A DNA stretch of 31,366 nt from Limousia pullorum (GTDB lineage: Bacteria; Bacillota; Clostridia; Oscillospirales; Acutalibacteraceae): contig DVNG01000067.1 of NCBI GenBank assembly GCA_018714545.1, positions 1 to 31,366 on the forward strand, given 5' to 3'. Position 1 is the stretch's first letter. Every line of letters begins with the position of its first letter. The position numbers and the translations under genes were made by a program. The notes beneath the pieces were generated by a model. The model made no database searches. It saw only the letters and a list, made by a program, of their open reading frames with translations, and was not told the DNA's origin. This document shows, in pieces, positions 15,044 through 24,653 of the stretch.

Positions 15044-15072
15044 TTGTAACAGATAAAAGTGAATATTATTTT
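15044..15072 (+). promoter_or_regulatory. weak candidate promoter for dxr
   Basis: TTGTAA (15044-15049), 17 bp, TATTTT (15067-15072). The -10 is poor. It would explain why dxr can be expressed after the hairpins that follow cdsA. Confidence 0.3.
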
Positions 15073-15095
15073 ATATCCGAAAGACGGTGATATTT

Positions 15096-16250
15096 ATGAT
15101 GCGAAATATTTCTATTCTGGGTTCTACAGGCTCTATAGGAACTCAGGCTCTTGACGTTGTAGATAAGCTTAATTTAAAGGTTTGGGCACTTACTGCAAAC
15201 AGCCGCATTGATATGCTGGAACAGCAGATAAGAAAGTATAAGCCGAAAATTGCGGCTGTAGTTGACGAAAAAAAGGCTTTGGAGCTAAAACAGAATGTTG
15301 CTGACACAAATACAAAGGTTCTTGCCGGAATGGACGGACTTATGGAAGCCGCCTGCGTGAGAGAGGCACAGGCAGTTTTAAACTCTGTTGTTGGAATGGT
15401 GGGACTTGAGCCTACCTTGGCGGCACTTGAAGAGGGTAAGGACTTGGCTCTTGCCAACAAGGAAACACTTGTGGCAGGCGGCAAGCTTGTTATGGAAACC
15501 GCAAAGAGAAAGGGAGTTTCAATACTTCCCGTTGACAGTGAGCACTCTGCGATTTTCCAGTGTATTCAGGGCGCAAACTCCCAAAAGGAGATTAAAAAGC
15601 TTATAATAACAGCTTCCGGCGGTTCTTTCTTCGGAAAGAAAAAAGAAGAGCTTGAAAATGTCACTGTGGAACAGGCTTTAAATCACCCTAACTGGAGCAT
15701 GGGAGCAAAAATTACCATCGACTCTGCTACACTTATGAACAAAGGACTTGAGGTTATCGAGGCTTACTGGCTTTTCGGTTTGCCTGTTGAGAAAATAGAC
15801 GTTGTAGTTCACAGGGAAAGCGTTATTCATTCCATGATTGAATATGTGGACAATTCCGTAATAGCTCAGCTTGGCGTTGCTGACATGAGAATACCTATTC
15901 AGTACGCAATAACATATCCTCAGAGGTTTGAATCTCCGGCTCAGGAGCTTGATTTGGTGAAAATCGGAACAATGTCCTTTTACCAGCCGGACTATGAAAC
16001 TTTCAAGTGCCTTAAAACCTGCATAAAAGCCATAAAGGCAGGGGGACTTGCGCCGACTATCGCAAACGGCGCCAACGAGGCGGCAAACGCTTTGTTCAGA
16101 AAAGGCAAGATTAAGTTTTTGGATATCGGAAACCTTGTTGAGTCTGCGGTGGAAAATGTGGCTGCCGGCGACTACACAACCTTGAAAGAGGTTTTGGATG
16201 CAGATAAAAGAGCGAGAGAGTATGTCTGCAAGGTTACAGGTGAATTTTAA
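15096..16250 (+). CDS. dxr: 1-deoxy-D-xylulose 5-phosphate reductoisomerase
   Basis: About 384 residues. The start could be the GTG at 15087 or the ATGs at 15096 and 15099; GACGGTG just upstream favours 15096 or 15099. NADPH binding is shown by GSTGSIGTQALDVV. The active site has VDSEHSAIFQC, TASGGSFF, HPNWSMGAKITIDSATLMNK and the catalytic-loop histidine in HRESVIHSMIEYVD. It catalyses the committed step of the MEP pathway, giving 2-C-methylerythritol 4-phosphate. It sits between cdsA and rseP as in Bacillus. A gap of 86 bp with no terminator separates it from rseP. Confidence 0.95.
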   Translation: MMRNISILGSTGSIGTQALDVVDKLNLKVWALTANSRIDMLEQQIRKYKPKIAAVVDEKKALELKQNVADTNTKVLAGMDGLMEAACVREAQAVLNSVVGMVGLEPTLAALEEGKDLALANKETLVAGGKLVMETAKRKGVSILPVDSEHSAIFQCIQGANSQKEIKKLIITASGGSFFGKKKEELENVTVEQALNHPNWSMGAKITIDSATLMNKGLEVIEAYWLFGLPVEKIDVVVHRESVIHSMIEYVDNSVIAQLGVADMRIPIQYAITYPQRFESPAQELDLVKIGTMSFYQPDYETFKCLKTCIKAIKAGGLAPTIANGANEAANALFRKGKIKFLDIGNLVESAVENVAAGDYTTLKEVLDADKRAREYVCKVTGEF

Positions 16251-16336
16251 GAAAACCGTCGCAATGCCGACATAATTTTTTAAGGTTTGCCGTAGATAAT
16301 AAGAGTGAATGATTATATAAAATTGGAGATGATTTT

Positions 16337-17710
16337 ATCACAGCTGTTATACTTATTATTATCGGAGTTTTACTGTTTGAATTGATAGTTGGTATTCACG
16401 AATTCGGACATTTTATAACCGCAAAGAAAAGCGGTATTCAGGTAAACGAGTTTGCGCTGGGCATGGGCCCGAAGATTTTCGGATTTAAAAAGGGTGAAAC
16501 CCAGTATTCCTTGAGGCTTATACCCATAGGCGGTTACTGCGCCATGGAGGGTGAGGACGAGGACAGCGAAAACCCCAGGTCCTTTGAAAAGGCTAAAGTA
16601 TGGAAAAGAATGATCGTTGTAATAGCCGGTGCGGTGATGAATATACTTTTGGGATTTATTCTCATGTTTGTTGTGGTTGTACAACAGTCTACTTATTCAT
16701 CCACCACCATTGATTCTTTTCCGGAGCTTTCCTATTCACAGAACAGCGGTTTGCAGGCGGGCGACAAGCTTTTGAAGATAAACGGAACTTCTATTGTAAG
16801 CTCTAGGGATATTTCCTTTGCACTTGCCACCACAAAGCCCGTTGAGGTTGATGGAACAGAGCTTACCGTTTATCAGGAGGACTGCCTTGTAAATCTCTTC
16901 TCATTTTTGGGAACAACTCTTTCCGAAAGAAATGAGGCCATAAAAAACGGTGAAACCGATTATATGAGCGACCAGGACGCTCAGGCAATGTACAGCGAAT
17001 ATTTGCAGATTGTCGAAAACGTGAACAGCGCTGAAACTCTGGAAGAGGCTCAGAGCGCATATGAAGATGGATACAAGACTTTGTATGCTTATGTTTCCGA
17101 TGAAGAAGCACAGGTTCCTCAGATAGAGGTTAAGGAAAGCAGAACCAGATTCCGTGTTGATATCCTTGTGGAGAGAGCAGGCAGACAGGTGCTTTTGGAG
17201 GATGTGGACTTTTACACCTACTTAAATTCAGAAACACAGCAGCCTATGGTTGCGGTGGATTTCTATACAGTTCCTGTAGAGAGAACCTTTTTGACCGCTG
17301 TCAGTGAAAGTTTCAAACAGACTGTTTCCATAGGAAAGATGGTATGGGACAGTCTTGTGGGAATTGTAACGGGAAAATTCGGTTTATCTGAGCTTTCAGG
17401 CCCAATAGGTACGGCTTCTGCAATTTCTCAGGTTACTTCACAGAGTCTTGCTTCAAGCGGATTTATTGACGGTCTTAACACGCTGATATTCATGATGGCT
17501 CTTATTACGGTAAACTTGGGCATATTCAATATGCTTCCGTTCCCGGCTCTTGACGGCGGAAGATTTGTTATGCTTATTATTGAAGCTATAAGAAAAAAAC
17601 CGGTTTCTATGAAGATACAAAACGCAATAAATGCGTCCGGATTTATTATATTGATAGGATTTATGCTGATTATTTCTATGAAGGATATCTGGCAGATAAT
17701 AGGAGGTTAG
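16337..17710 (+). CDS. rseP: RIP metalloprotease RseP/RasP (site-2 protease)
   Basis: M50 intramembrane zinc protease that cuts anti-sigma factors and leftover signal peptides in the membrane. The first helix carries the zinc motif HEFGH. PDZ-like sequence follows (LQAGDKLLKINGTSIVSSRD), and the C-terminal helix has NMLPFPALDGG with the third zinc ligand. Oddity: the first in-frame ATG/GTG/TTG is the TTG at 16382, which would cut off half of the first membrane helix and has no ribosome site. Hydrophobic coding sequence extends upstream to an ATC at 16337, 8 bp after GGAG at 16325-16328. I therefore place the start there, giving about 458 residues. A lost base in the T run at 16333-16336 is the alternative, since an out-of-frame ATG lies at 16329. 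A long insertion interrupts the PDZ region. Confidence 0.88.
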   Translation: MTAVILIIIGVLLFELIVGIHEFGHFITAKKSGIQVNEFALGMGPKIFGFKKGETQYSLRLIPIGGYCAMEGEDEDSENPRSFEKAKVWKRMIVVIAGAVMNILLGFILMFVVVVQQSTYSSTTIDSFPELSYSQNSGLQAGDKLLKINGTSIVSSRDISFALATTKPVEVDGTELTVYQEDCLVNLFSFLGTTLSERNEAIKNGETDYMSDQDAQAMYSEYLQIVENVNSAETLEEAQSAYEDGYKTLYAYVSDEEAQVPQIEVKESRTRFRVDILVERAGRQVLLEDVDFYTYLNSETQQPMVAVDFYTVPVERTFLTAVSESFKQTVSIGKMVWDSLVGIVTGKFGLSELSGPIGTASAISQVTSQSLASSGFIDGLNTLIFMMALITVNLGIFNMLPFPALDGGRFVMLIIEAIRKKPVSMKIQNAINASGFIILIGFMLIISMKDIWQIIGG

Positions 17711-17714
17711 AGCT

Positions 17715-18758
17715 ATGGCAAGTAAAAAACAGGTTACTGCGGGAAATGTGAAAATAGGCGGCGGAGCAAAAATTACCATTCAGTCAATGCTGAATGTTCC
17801 TGCAAGCGACATTGAAAACAGCGTTAAGCAGGCGGTTGAGCTTGAAAAAGCCGGCTGTGAGATTATAAGAGCGGCTATTCCCAACAAGGAAGCCGTTGCC
17901 CTTATTCCGGCTTTGAAAGAAGCTGTGAGTATTCCTGTTGTAGCCGACATTCATTTTGATTACCGTCTTGCTTTGGAGGCGGTTGAAGCGGGAATTGATA
18001 AGATAAGAATCAATCCCGGAAATATCGGCTCTGACGACAGGGTAAAGGCTGTGGCTGACGCTTGCAGAAGAAAAAACATCCCTATAAGAATAGGCGTGAA
18101 CTCCGGTTCTCTTGAAAAGGAGATACTTGCAAAATACGGTCATCCCACACCTCAGGCACTCTGTGACAGCGCACTTTATCATGCCTCGCTTTTAAATAAG
18201 TTTGATTTCGACGACATTGTGCTTTCCATGAAGTCCTCAGATGTTGCAACAATGGTAAAGGCTTATGAGCTTGCGGCTGAACAGTGCGACTATCCTCTGC
18301 ATTTGGGAGTTACCGAGGCAGGCACTGAGAGAATGGGACTTATTAAATCCGCCGCAGGTATAGGCTCTCTGCTTTTGAAAGGAATAGGCGATACAATAAG
18401 AGTTTCCCTTACCGCCGACCCGGTAAAGGAAATCTATGCCGCAAAGGATATTTTAAAGGCCTTGGATATTGACAGAAGCGGTATACAGTTCGTTTCATGT
18501 CCAACCTGCGGAAGAACAAAGATTGACCTTATCGGCCTTGCAGACGAGGCGGAAAGACGTTTGAGGGACTGCAAGAAAAATATCAAGGTTGCCATAATGG
18601 GCTGTGTGGTAAACGGCCCGGGAGAAGCAAGAGAAGCCGACATAGGAATTGCCGGAGGCGACGGCAACGGCCTTGTTTTCAGAAAAGGCGAAATTCTGAG
18701 AAAGGTTTCCGAGGATAAACTTATAGATGCACTGATTGAAGAAATTGAAAAGCTGTAA
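17715..18758 (+). CDS. ispG: 4-hydroxy-3-methylbut-2-enyl diphosphate synthase (IspG/GcpE)
   Basis: 347 residues, the compact bacterial form. The TIM-barrel part starts with IGGGAKITIQSMLNVPASD and includes PVVADIHFDYRLALEA and KIRINPGNIG. The C-terminal Fe-S domain has SCPTCGRTKIDL and GCVVNGPGEA with the three cysteines that bind the 4Fe-4S cluster. It carries out the reductive ring opening of MEcPP to HMBPP late in the MEP pathway. It starts 4 bp after rseP with a GGAGG ribosome site and is followed by polC 21 bp later. In Bacillus the rasP-polC interval holds proS; ispG at this place is the clostridial arrangement. Confidence 0.96.
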   Translation: MASKKQVTAGNVKIGGGAKITIQSMLNVPASDIENSVKQAVELEKAGCEIIRAAIPNKEAVALIPALKEAVSIPVVADIHFDYRLALEAVEAGIDKIRINPGNIGSDDRVKAVADACRRKNIPIRIGVNSGSLEKEILAKYGHPTPQALCDSALYHASLLNKFDFDDIVLSMKSSDVATMVKAYELAAEQCDYPLHLGVTEAGTERMGLIKSAAGIGSLLLKGIGDTIRVSLTADPVKEIYAAKDILKALDIDRSGIQFVSCPTCGRTKIDLIGLADEAERRLRDCKKNIKVAIMGCVVNGPGEAREADIGIAGGDGNGLVFRKGEILRKVSEDKLIDALIEEIEKL

Positions 18759-18779
18759 TTTTTAGAAAAGGAATGTTTG

Positions 18780-21700
18780 ATGAATACTTTAGGAAGAGTG
18801 TTTTCCGATTATTTGGAAGAACCGTTTGATGAAAGAATTGCCCGTGGAGAAATCACCGGGGTTAAAATAAATAAATCTAAGCGAACACTGAATCTGTATG
18901 TTTCTTTTTCTCAGTACATAGAGAGAAAAACCATATTCAATGCGGAAGAAAAAATCAAAAAAACCGGATTGAATCTTATGGGCGCAAATATCAACCCACG
19001 TTTTATAAACGACAATTTTAAAGCAGAGTATTTTCCCGATATGGTGGAGGCTTTAAAACGCCATATTCCAAGAATTAACGGAACCTTTGCCAACGCCGAA
19101 GCGGAATGCGACGATGAAAGAAAGGTTATAACCATTGAGTTAAAGCACGGGGGAAAGGCTCTGCTTGACTCCTGTAATTTTGACAGGGAGTTTTCAAAGC
19201 TGGTGCAGACGGAGTTTTCCCAGCACTTTGATATTGAATATAAAGGTGTTCTTGAAATGGACGCAGAAAACGAGGTCTATATTCAGGAACAGCAGCACGC
19301 CCAGGAAACAATAAAAAGAGAGGCTGAAACAAAAGCCGCTCAGTTCTATATTGAGGAAGAGGAAAACAGAAACAAGGTTCACGAAAAGAAAGTAAAAGAA
19401 AAAGCGGTGGAAAATCCCACTATAGAAATACGAGAAGGGGACGATCTTACTCCGGGTATTGTCACTTCAACAATAAGACCACTTTACGGCAGGGTAATTA
19501 AGGGAAAGATTGTTCCTATAAGAACCCTGGCGGCAGATACGGGAAGAACCGTTGTGTGGGGCGATGTTTTCGGATTTGAAAAGAAAACCACCAAGTCCGG
19601 CGACAAGAATATCATAACCATAAACATAACCGACTACACCGGCTCAACCACGGTAAAGGTTTTTAATTCCATTAAAGACTGCGAAGTGCTGGATTCCATA
19701 AGCAAAAACGCAACTATTGTTGTTGCCGGAAGCATGGAGTATGACAAGTATGCCGGAGAAATTGTTCTCAACGCCGACTCAATCGGCACTGTAAGCAAAA
19801 AGGAAGTTGTTGACAACGCAGAAACAAAGCGTGTAGAGCTTCATATGCACACCAACATGTCATCTATGGACGGTGTTTCTTCTGCTGAGGAGATTGTAAA
19901 AAGAGCCGCCAAGTGGGGACACAAGGCTGTTGCCATCACCGACCACGGTGTTGCCCAGGCTTTTCCTGAGGCTATGAACACAGTTGAAGCTCTGAACAAA
20001 AGCGGAAACGATATTAAGGTTATTTACGGAACGGAAGCTTATTTTATTGACGACCTGGTAAACTCCGTTGTGGGAAACAGGGACGAGCCTTTAAACGGCA
20101 CATTTATCTGTTTCGATATTGAAACAACGGGACTTTCTGCGGCAAGGGATAAGATTACCGAAATCGGTGCTGTTAAGGTTGTTAACGGTGAAATTGTCGA
20201 TGAATTCAACACCTTTGCAAATCCCGAAATGCCTATCCCTGCAAAAATCACGGAGCTTACGGGAATTACCGACGCCATGGTGGCGGATGCACCGTCACAG
20301 GAGGAGGCTGTGAGAAGCTTCCTTGAGTTCTGCGACGGAAATGTATTGGTTGCCCACAACGCCGGTTTTGATACCTCCTTTATCAGAGCCGCCTGCAACA
20401 ATATGGGGGAAGCCTTTGATTACACCTATATAGACACTGTGGCGATTTCCCGTGCGGTTTTAAAGGATATTAAAAACTGCAAGCTGGACACTGTGGCTAA
20501 GTATCTCCGTTTGGGAGATTTTAATCATCACAGAGCCTGTGACGACGCCATGATTTTGGCTAAGATTTTTGTATCCCTTTGCAGCCGTCTTGAGGCGGAC
20601 TACAATATCACACATGTCTGCGATATAAATACCAAGATAAACGGCGGCGACTTTAAAAAGCTTAAGCCTTATCACCAGATAATTCTTGTTAAGAATAAGG
20701 TTGGACTTAAAAATCTTTACAAGCTTATTTCAATGGCTCACCTGACTTATTTTTATAAAACTCCGAGAATACCTAAGTCGGAGCTTATAAAGCACAGAGA
20801 GGGACTTTTAATCGGTTCTGCCTGTGAAGCCGGTCAGCTTATGAGGGCTATAATCGAGGGAAAATCCATAGGAGAGCAGAAAGAAATAGCTTCTTTTTAC
20901 GATTTCCTGGAAATTCAGCCTACAGGCAACAACATGTTTATGGTTCGTGACGGAATGGTAAACTCCGTTGAGGATTTGCAGAACTTTAACAAGGCTGTTG
21001 TAAAGATAGGAAAAGAGCTTAACAAGCCGGTTGTTGCCACCTGCGATGTTCATTTCCTTGACCCACACGACAGCGAATACAGAAAAATACTCCAGCACAG
21101 CAAAGGATTTACCGACGCCGACAATCAGGCGCCCCTGTATTTCAGAACCACAGCGGAGATGCTCAAGGAGTTTTCCTATTTGGGCGAGAAAAAAGCCTAC
21201 GAGGTTGTTGTGGAAAACACAAATAAAATCGCCGATATGATAGAGCGTGTCCGTCCAATTCCTGAGGGAAATTTCCCACCATTTATTGAGGGTGCGGAGG
21301 AACAGCTCACAAGCATCACATGGCAGAGGGCAAAGGACAAATACGGCGACCCTCTCCCTGATATTGTTAAGGAAAGACTTGACAAGGAGCTTAATTCAAT
21401 CACAAAATACGGATTCTCCGTTTTGTATATGACCGCTCAGAAGCTTGTTGCCGACAGTGAGGCTCACGGTTATCTGGTTGGTTCACGAGGAAGCGTTGGT
21501 TCTTCCTTTGTTGCCACCATGTCTGGTATCTCCGAGGTTAACCCTCTTTGTCCTCACTATGTCTGCCCTAAGTGCAAGCACAGCGAATTTATTACCGACG
21601 GCAGTGTGGGTTCCGGATTTGATTTGCCCCCTAAGAACTGTCCTAACTGCGGCGAGGAAATGCACCGTGACGGACACGAAATCCCATTTGAAACATTCCT

Positions 21701-23153
21701 GGGATTTAAGGGCGACAAGGTTCCTGATATCGACCTTAACTTCAGCGGTGAGTATCAGTCATTTTCTCACCGCTACACGGAAGAGCTTTTCGGCAAGGAC
21801 AACGTGTTTAAGGCGGGAACTATCGCCACCGTTGCTGATAAAACCGCTTTGGCCTACGTAAGAAAATATGAAGAAGAAAAGGGAATTGCTTTCCACAAGG
21901 CGGAGCAGGCAAGACTTGCAATAGGATGCACCGGTATAAAAAGAACAACCGGTCAGCACCCGGGAGGCATGGTTGTTGTTCCTAAGGGCATGGAGGTTTA
22001 CGACTTCTGTCCGGTTCAGCACCCTGCCAACGATATGAAATCAGACAATATAACAACACACTTCGACTTCCACTCCATCCATGATACAATTTGTAAGCTG
22101 GATGAGCTTGGACACGATGTTCCGACAATTTACCATTATTTGGAAGAGTTTACCGGAATTTCAGTTATGGATGTTTCCATGAGTGACCCCGAGGTTATGT
22201 CCTTGTTTACCTCAACAAAAGCTTTGGGTGTAACTCCCGAGGATATCGACTCTCAGACAGGTACTTTCTCACTGCCTGAGGTTGGAACTCACTTTGTTAG
22301 AAACATGCTGGTTGAATCACAGCCGAAAACTTTTTCCGACCTTTTGCAGGTTTCCGGACTTTCCCACGGCACCGATGTTTGGATTGGAAACGCAGCTGAC
22401 CTTATTCACAACGGCACATGCACAATTTCAGAGGTTATCGGTACTCGTGACTCCATTATGACATATCTTATGCATAAGGGACTGGAGCCGGGCATGGCTT
22501 TTAAAATAATGGAAATTGTCAGAAAAGGTAAAGCTACAAAGCTTCTCACAGAGGAGCATTTTAATGCAATGAAGGAGCACAATGTTCCCCAGTGGTACAT
22601 AGACTCCTGTATGAAGATAAAGTACATGTTCCCGAAAGCCCATGCTGCGGCTTATATGATAGCTACTTTGAGATTGGGATGGTACAAGGTTCACAAGCCT
22701 GTTGAATATTACGCCGCATATTTTACCGTGCGAAACGACGGTTTTGACGGTGAAACGGTTATAAAGGGCAGACAGGCGGTTTTAAATAAGATGCAGCTTA
22801 TTAAGAACAAGGGAAAGGAAGCCTCCATGAAGGAGCAGGCGGAGCTTCCTATGCTTCAGATAATAAACGAAATGCTTGCAAGAGGCATTGAGGTTTTGCC
22901 TATTGATATTTATAAATCAAAGGCGAAAAGGTTTGTTATCGAGGACGGAAAAATAAGACTTCCTTTCTGCGTTCTGTCAGGCGTTGGAATGGCGGCTGCC
23001 GAAAGCCTTGAGGAGTGCGGAGAGAAAGAAAAGTATCTTTCCGTTGAGGAAATGCTGAGAATAACAAAAGTTTCAAAATCTGTTATCGAAACTCTGAGAG
23101 CGGTGGGAGCTTTGAAGGATTTGCCTGAAAGTTCCCAGATGTCACTGTTTTGA
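18780..23153 (+). CDS. polC: DNA polymerase III PolC-type
   Basis: 1457 residues from the ATG at 18780 (AAAGGA upstream). Order of parts: N-terminal domain; OB fold near 225-340 (VTSTIRPLYGRVIKGKIVPI); first PHP half with HMHTN and ITDHG; an inserted DEDDh proofreading exonuclease with CFDIETTGL, LVAHNAGFD and HHRACDDA; the rest of PHP; then the polymerase core with YLVGSRGSVGSS, a zinc pair CPKC/CPNC and the catalytic PDIDLNFSGE. The extreme C-terminus QMSLF is a textbook sliding-clamp-binding motif. It is the main replicative polymerase of low-GC Gram-positives. A strong terminator follows, ending the pyrH-to-polC block. Confidence 0.97.
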   Translation: MNTLGRVFSDYLEEPFDERIARGEITGVKINKSKRTLNLYVSFSQYIERKTIFNAEEKIKKTGLNLMGANINPRFINDNFKAEYFPDMVEALKRHIPRINGTFANAEAECDDERKVITIELKHGGKALLDSCNFDREFSKLVQTEFSQHFDIEYKGVLEMDAENEVYIQEQQHAQETIKREAETKAAQFYIEEEENRNKVHEKKVKEKAVENPTIEIREGDDLTPGIVTSTIRPLYGRVIKGKIVPIRTLAADTGRTVVWGDVFGFEKKTTKSGDKNIITINITDYTGSTTVKVFNSIKDCEVLDSISKNATIVVAGSMEYDKYAGEIVLNADSIGTVSKKEVVDNAETKRVELHMHTNMSSMDGVSSAEEIVKRAAKWGHKAVAITDHGVAQAFPEAMNTVEALNKSGNDIKVIYGTEAYFIDDLVNSVVGNRDEPLNGTFICFDIETTGLSAARDKITEIGAVKVVNGEIVDEFNTFANPEMPIPAKITELTGITDAMVADAPSQEEAVRSFLEFCDGNVLVAHNAGFDTSFIRAACNNMGEAFDYTYIDTVAISRAVLKDIKNCKLDTVAKYLRLGDFNHHRACDDAMILAKIFVSLCSRLEADYNITHVCDINTKINGGDFKKLKPYHQIILVKNKVGLKNLYKLISMAHLTYFYKTPRIPKSELIKHREGLLIGSACEAGQLMRAIIEGKSIGEQKEIASFYDFLEIQPTGNNMFMVRDGMVNSVEDLQNFNKAVVKIGKELNKPVVATCDVHFLDPHDSEYRKILQHSKGFTDADNQAPLYFRTTAEMLKEFSYLGEKKAYEVVVENTNKIADMIERVRPIPEGNFPPFIEGAEEQLTSITWQRAKDKYGDPLPDIVKERLDKELNSITKYGFSVLYMTAQKLVADSEAHGYLVGSRGSVGSSFVATMSGISEVNPLCPHYVCPKCKHSEFITDGSVGSGFDLPPKNCPNCGEEMHRDGHEIPFETFLGFKGDKVPDIDLNFSGEYQSFSHRYTEELFGKDNVFKAGTIATVADKTALAYVRKYEEEKGIAFHKAEQARLAIGCTGIKRTTGQHPGGMVVVPKGMEVYDFCPVQHPANDMKSDNITTHFDFHSIHDTICKLDELGHDVPTIYHYLEEFTGISVMDVSMSDPEVMSLFTSTKALGVTPEDIDSQTGTFSLPEVGTHFVRNMLVESQPKTFSDLLQVSGLSHGTDVWIGNAADLIHNGTCTISEVIGTRDSIMTYLMHKGLEPGMAFKIMEIVRKGKATKLLTEEHFNAMKEHNVPQWYIDSCMKIKYMFPKAHAAAYMIATLRLGWYKVHKPVEYYAAYFTVRNDGFDGETVIKGRQAVLNKMQLIKNKGKEASMKEQAELPMLQIINEMLARGIEVLPIDIYKSKAKRFVIEDGKIRLPFCVLSGVGMAAAESLEECGEKEKYLSVEEMLRITKVSKSVIETLRAVGALKDLPESSQMSLF

Positions 23154-23160
23154 TTTTATA

Positions 23161-23200
23161 AAAACCCTAAGCGGACTAAATGTCTGCTTAGGGTTTTAAA
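23161..23200. terminator. strong intrinsic terminator after polC
   Basis: A 16-bp stem runs from 23161-23176 to 23182-23197 with one G-U pair and the five-base loop TAAAT. It begins AAAACCC and ends GGGTTTT, so the flanking A and T runs let it act in both directions. It lies 7 bp after the polC stop. Confidence 0.85.
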
Positions 23201-23264
23201 CTTTAATTATTACTCAAATTACACAGATTTATGTCGAATAAAGTGAGAAAATGTAGATAAACTC

Positions 23265-23293
23265 TTGCATTATGGTGATTATTGTAATATGAT
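23265..23293 (+). promoter_or_regulatory. promoter of the AI-2E family gene
   Basis: TTGCAT (23265-23270), 17 bp, TATGAT (23288-23293), about 40 bp before the proposed TTG start. Confidence 0.5.
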
Positions 23294-23332
23294 AGAACCG
23301 TATTTTAATTTTTCTTTACGGGGTTGTTTCAC

Positions 23333-24547
23333 TTGAAAGACAATAAGTTTAAAAATGTTATTTTATGGATTACATATGCAGTTCTGCTATTATTTGTGAT
23401 GCTGAACTTTAAGACAGTATGGGATATAATTTTGAAATTCTTTTCAATAATGACGCCTTTTATATACGGATTTTTGCTGGCTTATATTCTTAATTTCCTT
23501 ATGCTGTTTTTTGAGAAACGTGTGTTTTTCAAAATAGAAGAGAAAAACAGAAAACTGCGAAGTCTTAATAAAACCCTGTCTTTGATTTGCACGTACATTG
23601 TGGCTTTCGGTATTGTCACTTTCCTTGTGGCGATTTTGGTTCCTCAGGTATCTAAAAGCTTTGAGTCCCTGTATCAAAATATGCAGGGGTATTTGAACGG
23701 CGCCGAGGAAACGCTCAACGAAGTTCTTGAATTTTTTGACAATACCTTTGGATTAAATCTTATCAGCGAAAATCAGTTAAACAAGTTCATTGAAAGAATG
23801 GTTTCGCTGTTTACAGGCAGTGACATGCAGAATTTCTACAAGGACCTTTTAAATGCAATTTTCCCGGCTGCTATCAATACAGCTTCAAATATTTACAACT
23901 GGTTTATTGCAATTATCGTTTCTGTATATTTCCTCGCCTGCAAGGAAAAGCTCTGCGCTCAGGTAAAGGCTGTTTCCTATGCTTATATGCCGAAAAGGGC
24001 TTTGAATAAAGCTATTGAAATAGTTAACGTTTCAAATAATATGTGCGGACGATTTTTAATAGGAAAATTAGTTGACTCAATTATCATAGGTATTCTTTGC
24101 TTTATAGGTATGAGTATTTTCAGATTTGAATATGCTCCCCTTATCAGCGTTATTGTGGGATTTACAAATATTATACCTGTGTTCGGCCCGTTTATCGGAG
24201 CAATCCCAAGCGCATTTTTGCTTTTGCTTATTGACCCTATCCAGTGCCTGTGGTTTGTTGTGTTTATTATAGTTTTGCAGCAGCTGGACGGAAACGTAAT
24301 AGGCCCGAAGATTTTGGGAAATCAGATAGGTGTTTCCGGTTTCTGGATTATGTTCAGTGTTTTGGTAGGCGGCGGACTTTTCGGTGTTTCCGGAATGGTG
24401 CTGGGAGTTCCGGTGTTTGCTGTGATTTACGACCTTTTGGGAAAGAATGTAAAAACAAGATTGAAATACAAAGTGGTAAATCACGGACTTGAAAGTGAAG
24501 AAAAGATTGATGTTAAAAATGATACGGAAGAAAATAATGAAGAATAA
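23333..24547 (+). CDS. AI-2E family (PerM-like) membrane transporter
   Basis: About 404 residues. I choose the TTG at 23333 because GGGG at 23320-23323 is 9 bp upstream; a TTG at 23324 abuts that site. The layout is that of the AI-2E/UPF0118 family: helices near the N-terminus (PFIYGFLLAYILNFLMLFF), an amphipathic extracytoplasmic segment, then a helix-rich C-terminal half with the family motif region GFTNIIPVFGPFIGAIPSA and QQLDGNVIGPKILG. Members export autoinducer-2 in some bacteria or act as Na+/H+ antiporters in others, so the substrate is open. The C-terminal tail is acidic. It is probably monocistronic; the his promoter lies just behind it. Confidence 0.88.
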   Translation: MKDNKFKNVILWITYAVLLLFVMLNFKTVWDIILKFFSIMTPFIYGFLLAYILNFLMLFFEKRVFFKIEEKNRKLRSLNKTLSLICTYIVAFGIVTFLVAILVPQVSKSFESLYQNMQGYLNGAEETLNEVLEFFDNTFGLNLISENQLNKFIERMVSLFTGSDMQNFYKDLLNAIFPAAINTASNIYNWFIAIIVSVYFLACKEKLCAQVKAVSYAYMPKRALNKAIEIVNVSNNMCGRFLIGKLVDSIIIGILCFIGMSIFRFEYAPLISVIVGFTNIIPVFGPFIGAIPSAFLLLLIDPIQCLWFVVFIIVLQQLDGNVIGPKILGNQIGVSGFWIMFSVLVGGGLFGVSGMVLGVPVFAVIYDLLGKNVKTRLKYKVVNHGLESEEKIDVKNDTEENNEE

Positions 24548-24550
24548 ATG

Positions 24551-24579
24551 TTGACAAAGGTAATTTTTTATGATATCAT
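24551..24579 (+). promoter_or_regulatory. promoter of the histidine operon
   Basis: A consensus TTGACA (24551-24556), 17 bp, and TATCAT (24574-24579). Transcription should start near 24586, giving a leader of about 68 nt. The leader has a tiny ACGC-TAAA-GCGT hairpin and a T6 run near 24616-24622. I see no T-box motif and no His-codon leader peptide. Confidence 0.65.
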
Positions 24580-24653
24580 ATTAGCACGCTAAAGCGTTTT
24601 AGGTATGTTCTGCCTTTTTTATATAATTGAAAATAAACTGTCAGGAGAAAGTT

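Noticed and set aside
188..15092. Identical string GAAAGACGGTGA just before dpaA and before dxr
   Set aside because: Both copies are in the ribosome-site region and 15 kb apart; a 12-bp match of a purine-rich translation signal is likely chance.
24580..24653. T-box riboswitch in the hisZ leader
   Set aside because: The leader is only about 68 nt from the predicted start and has no T-box sequence; the visible hairpins are 3-4 bp.
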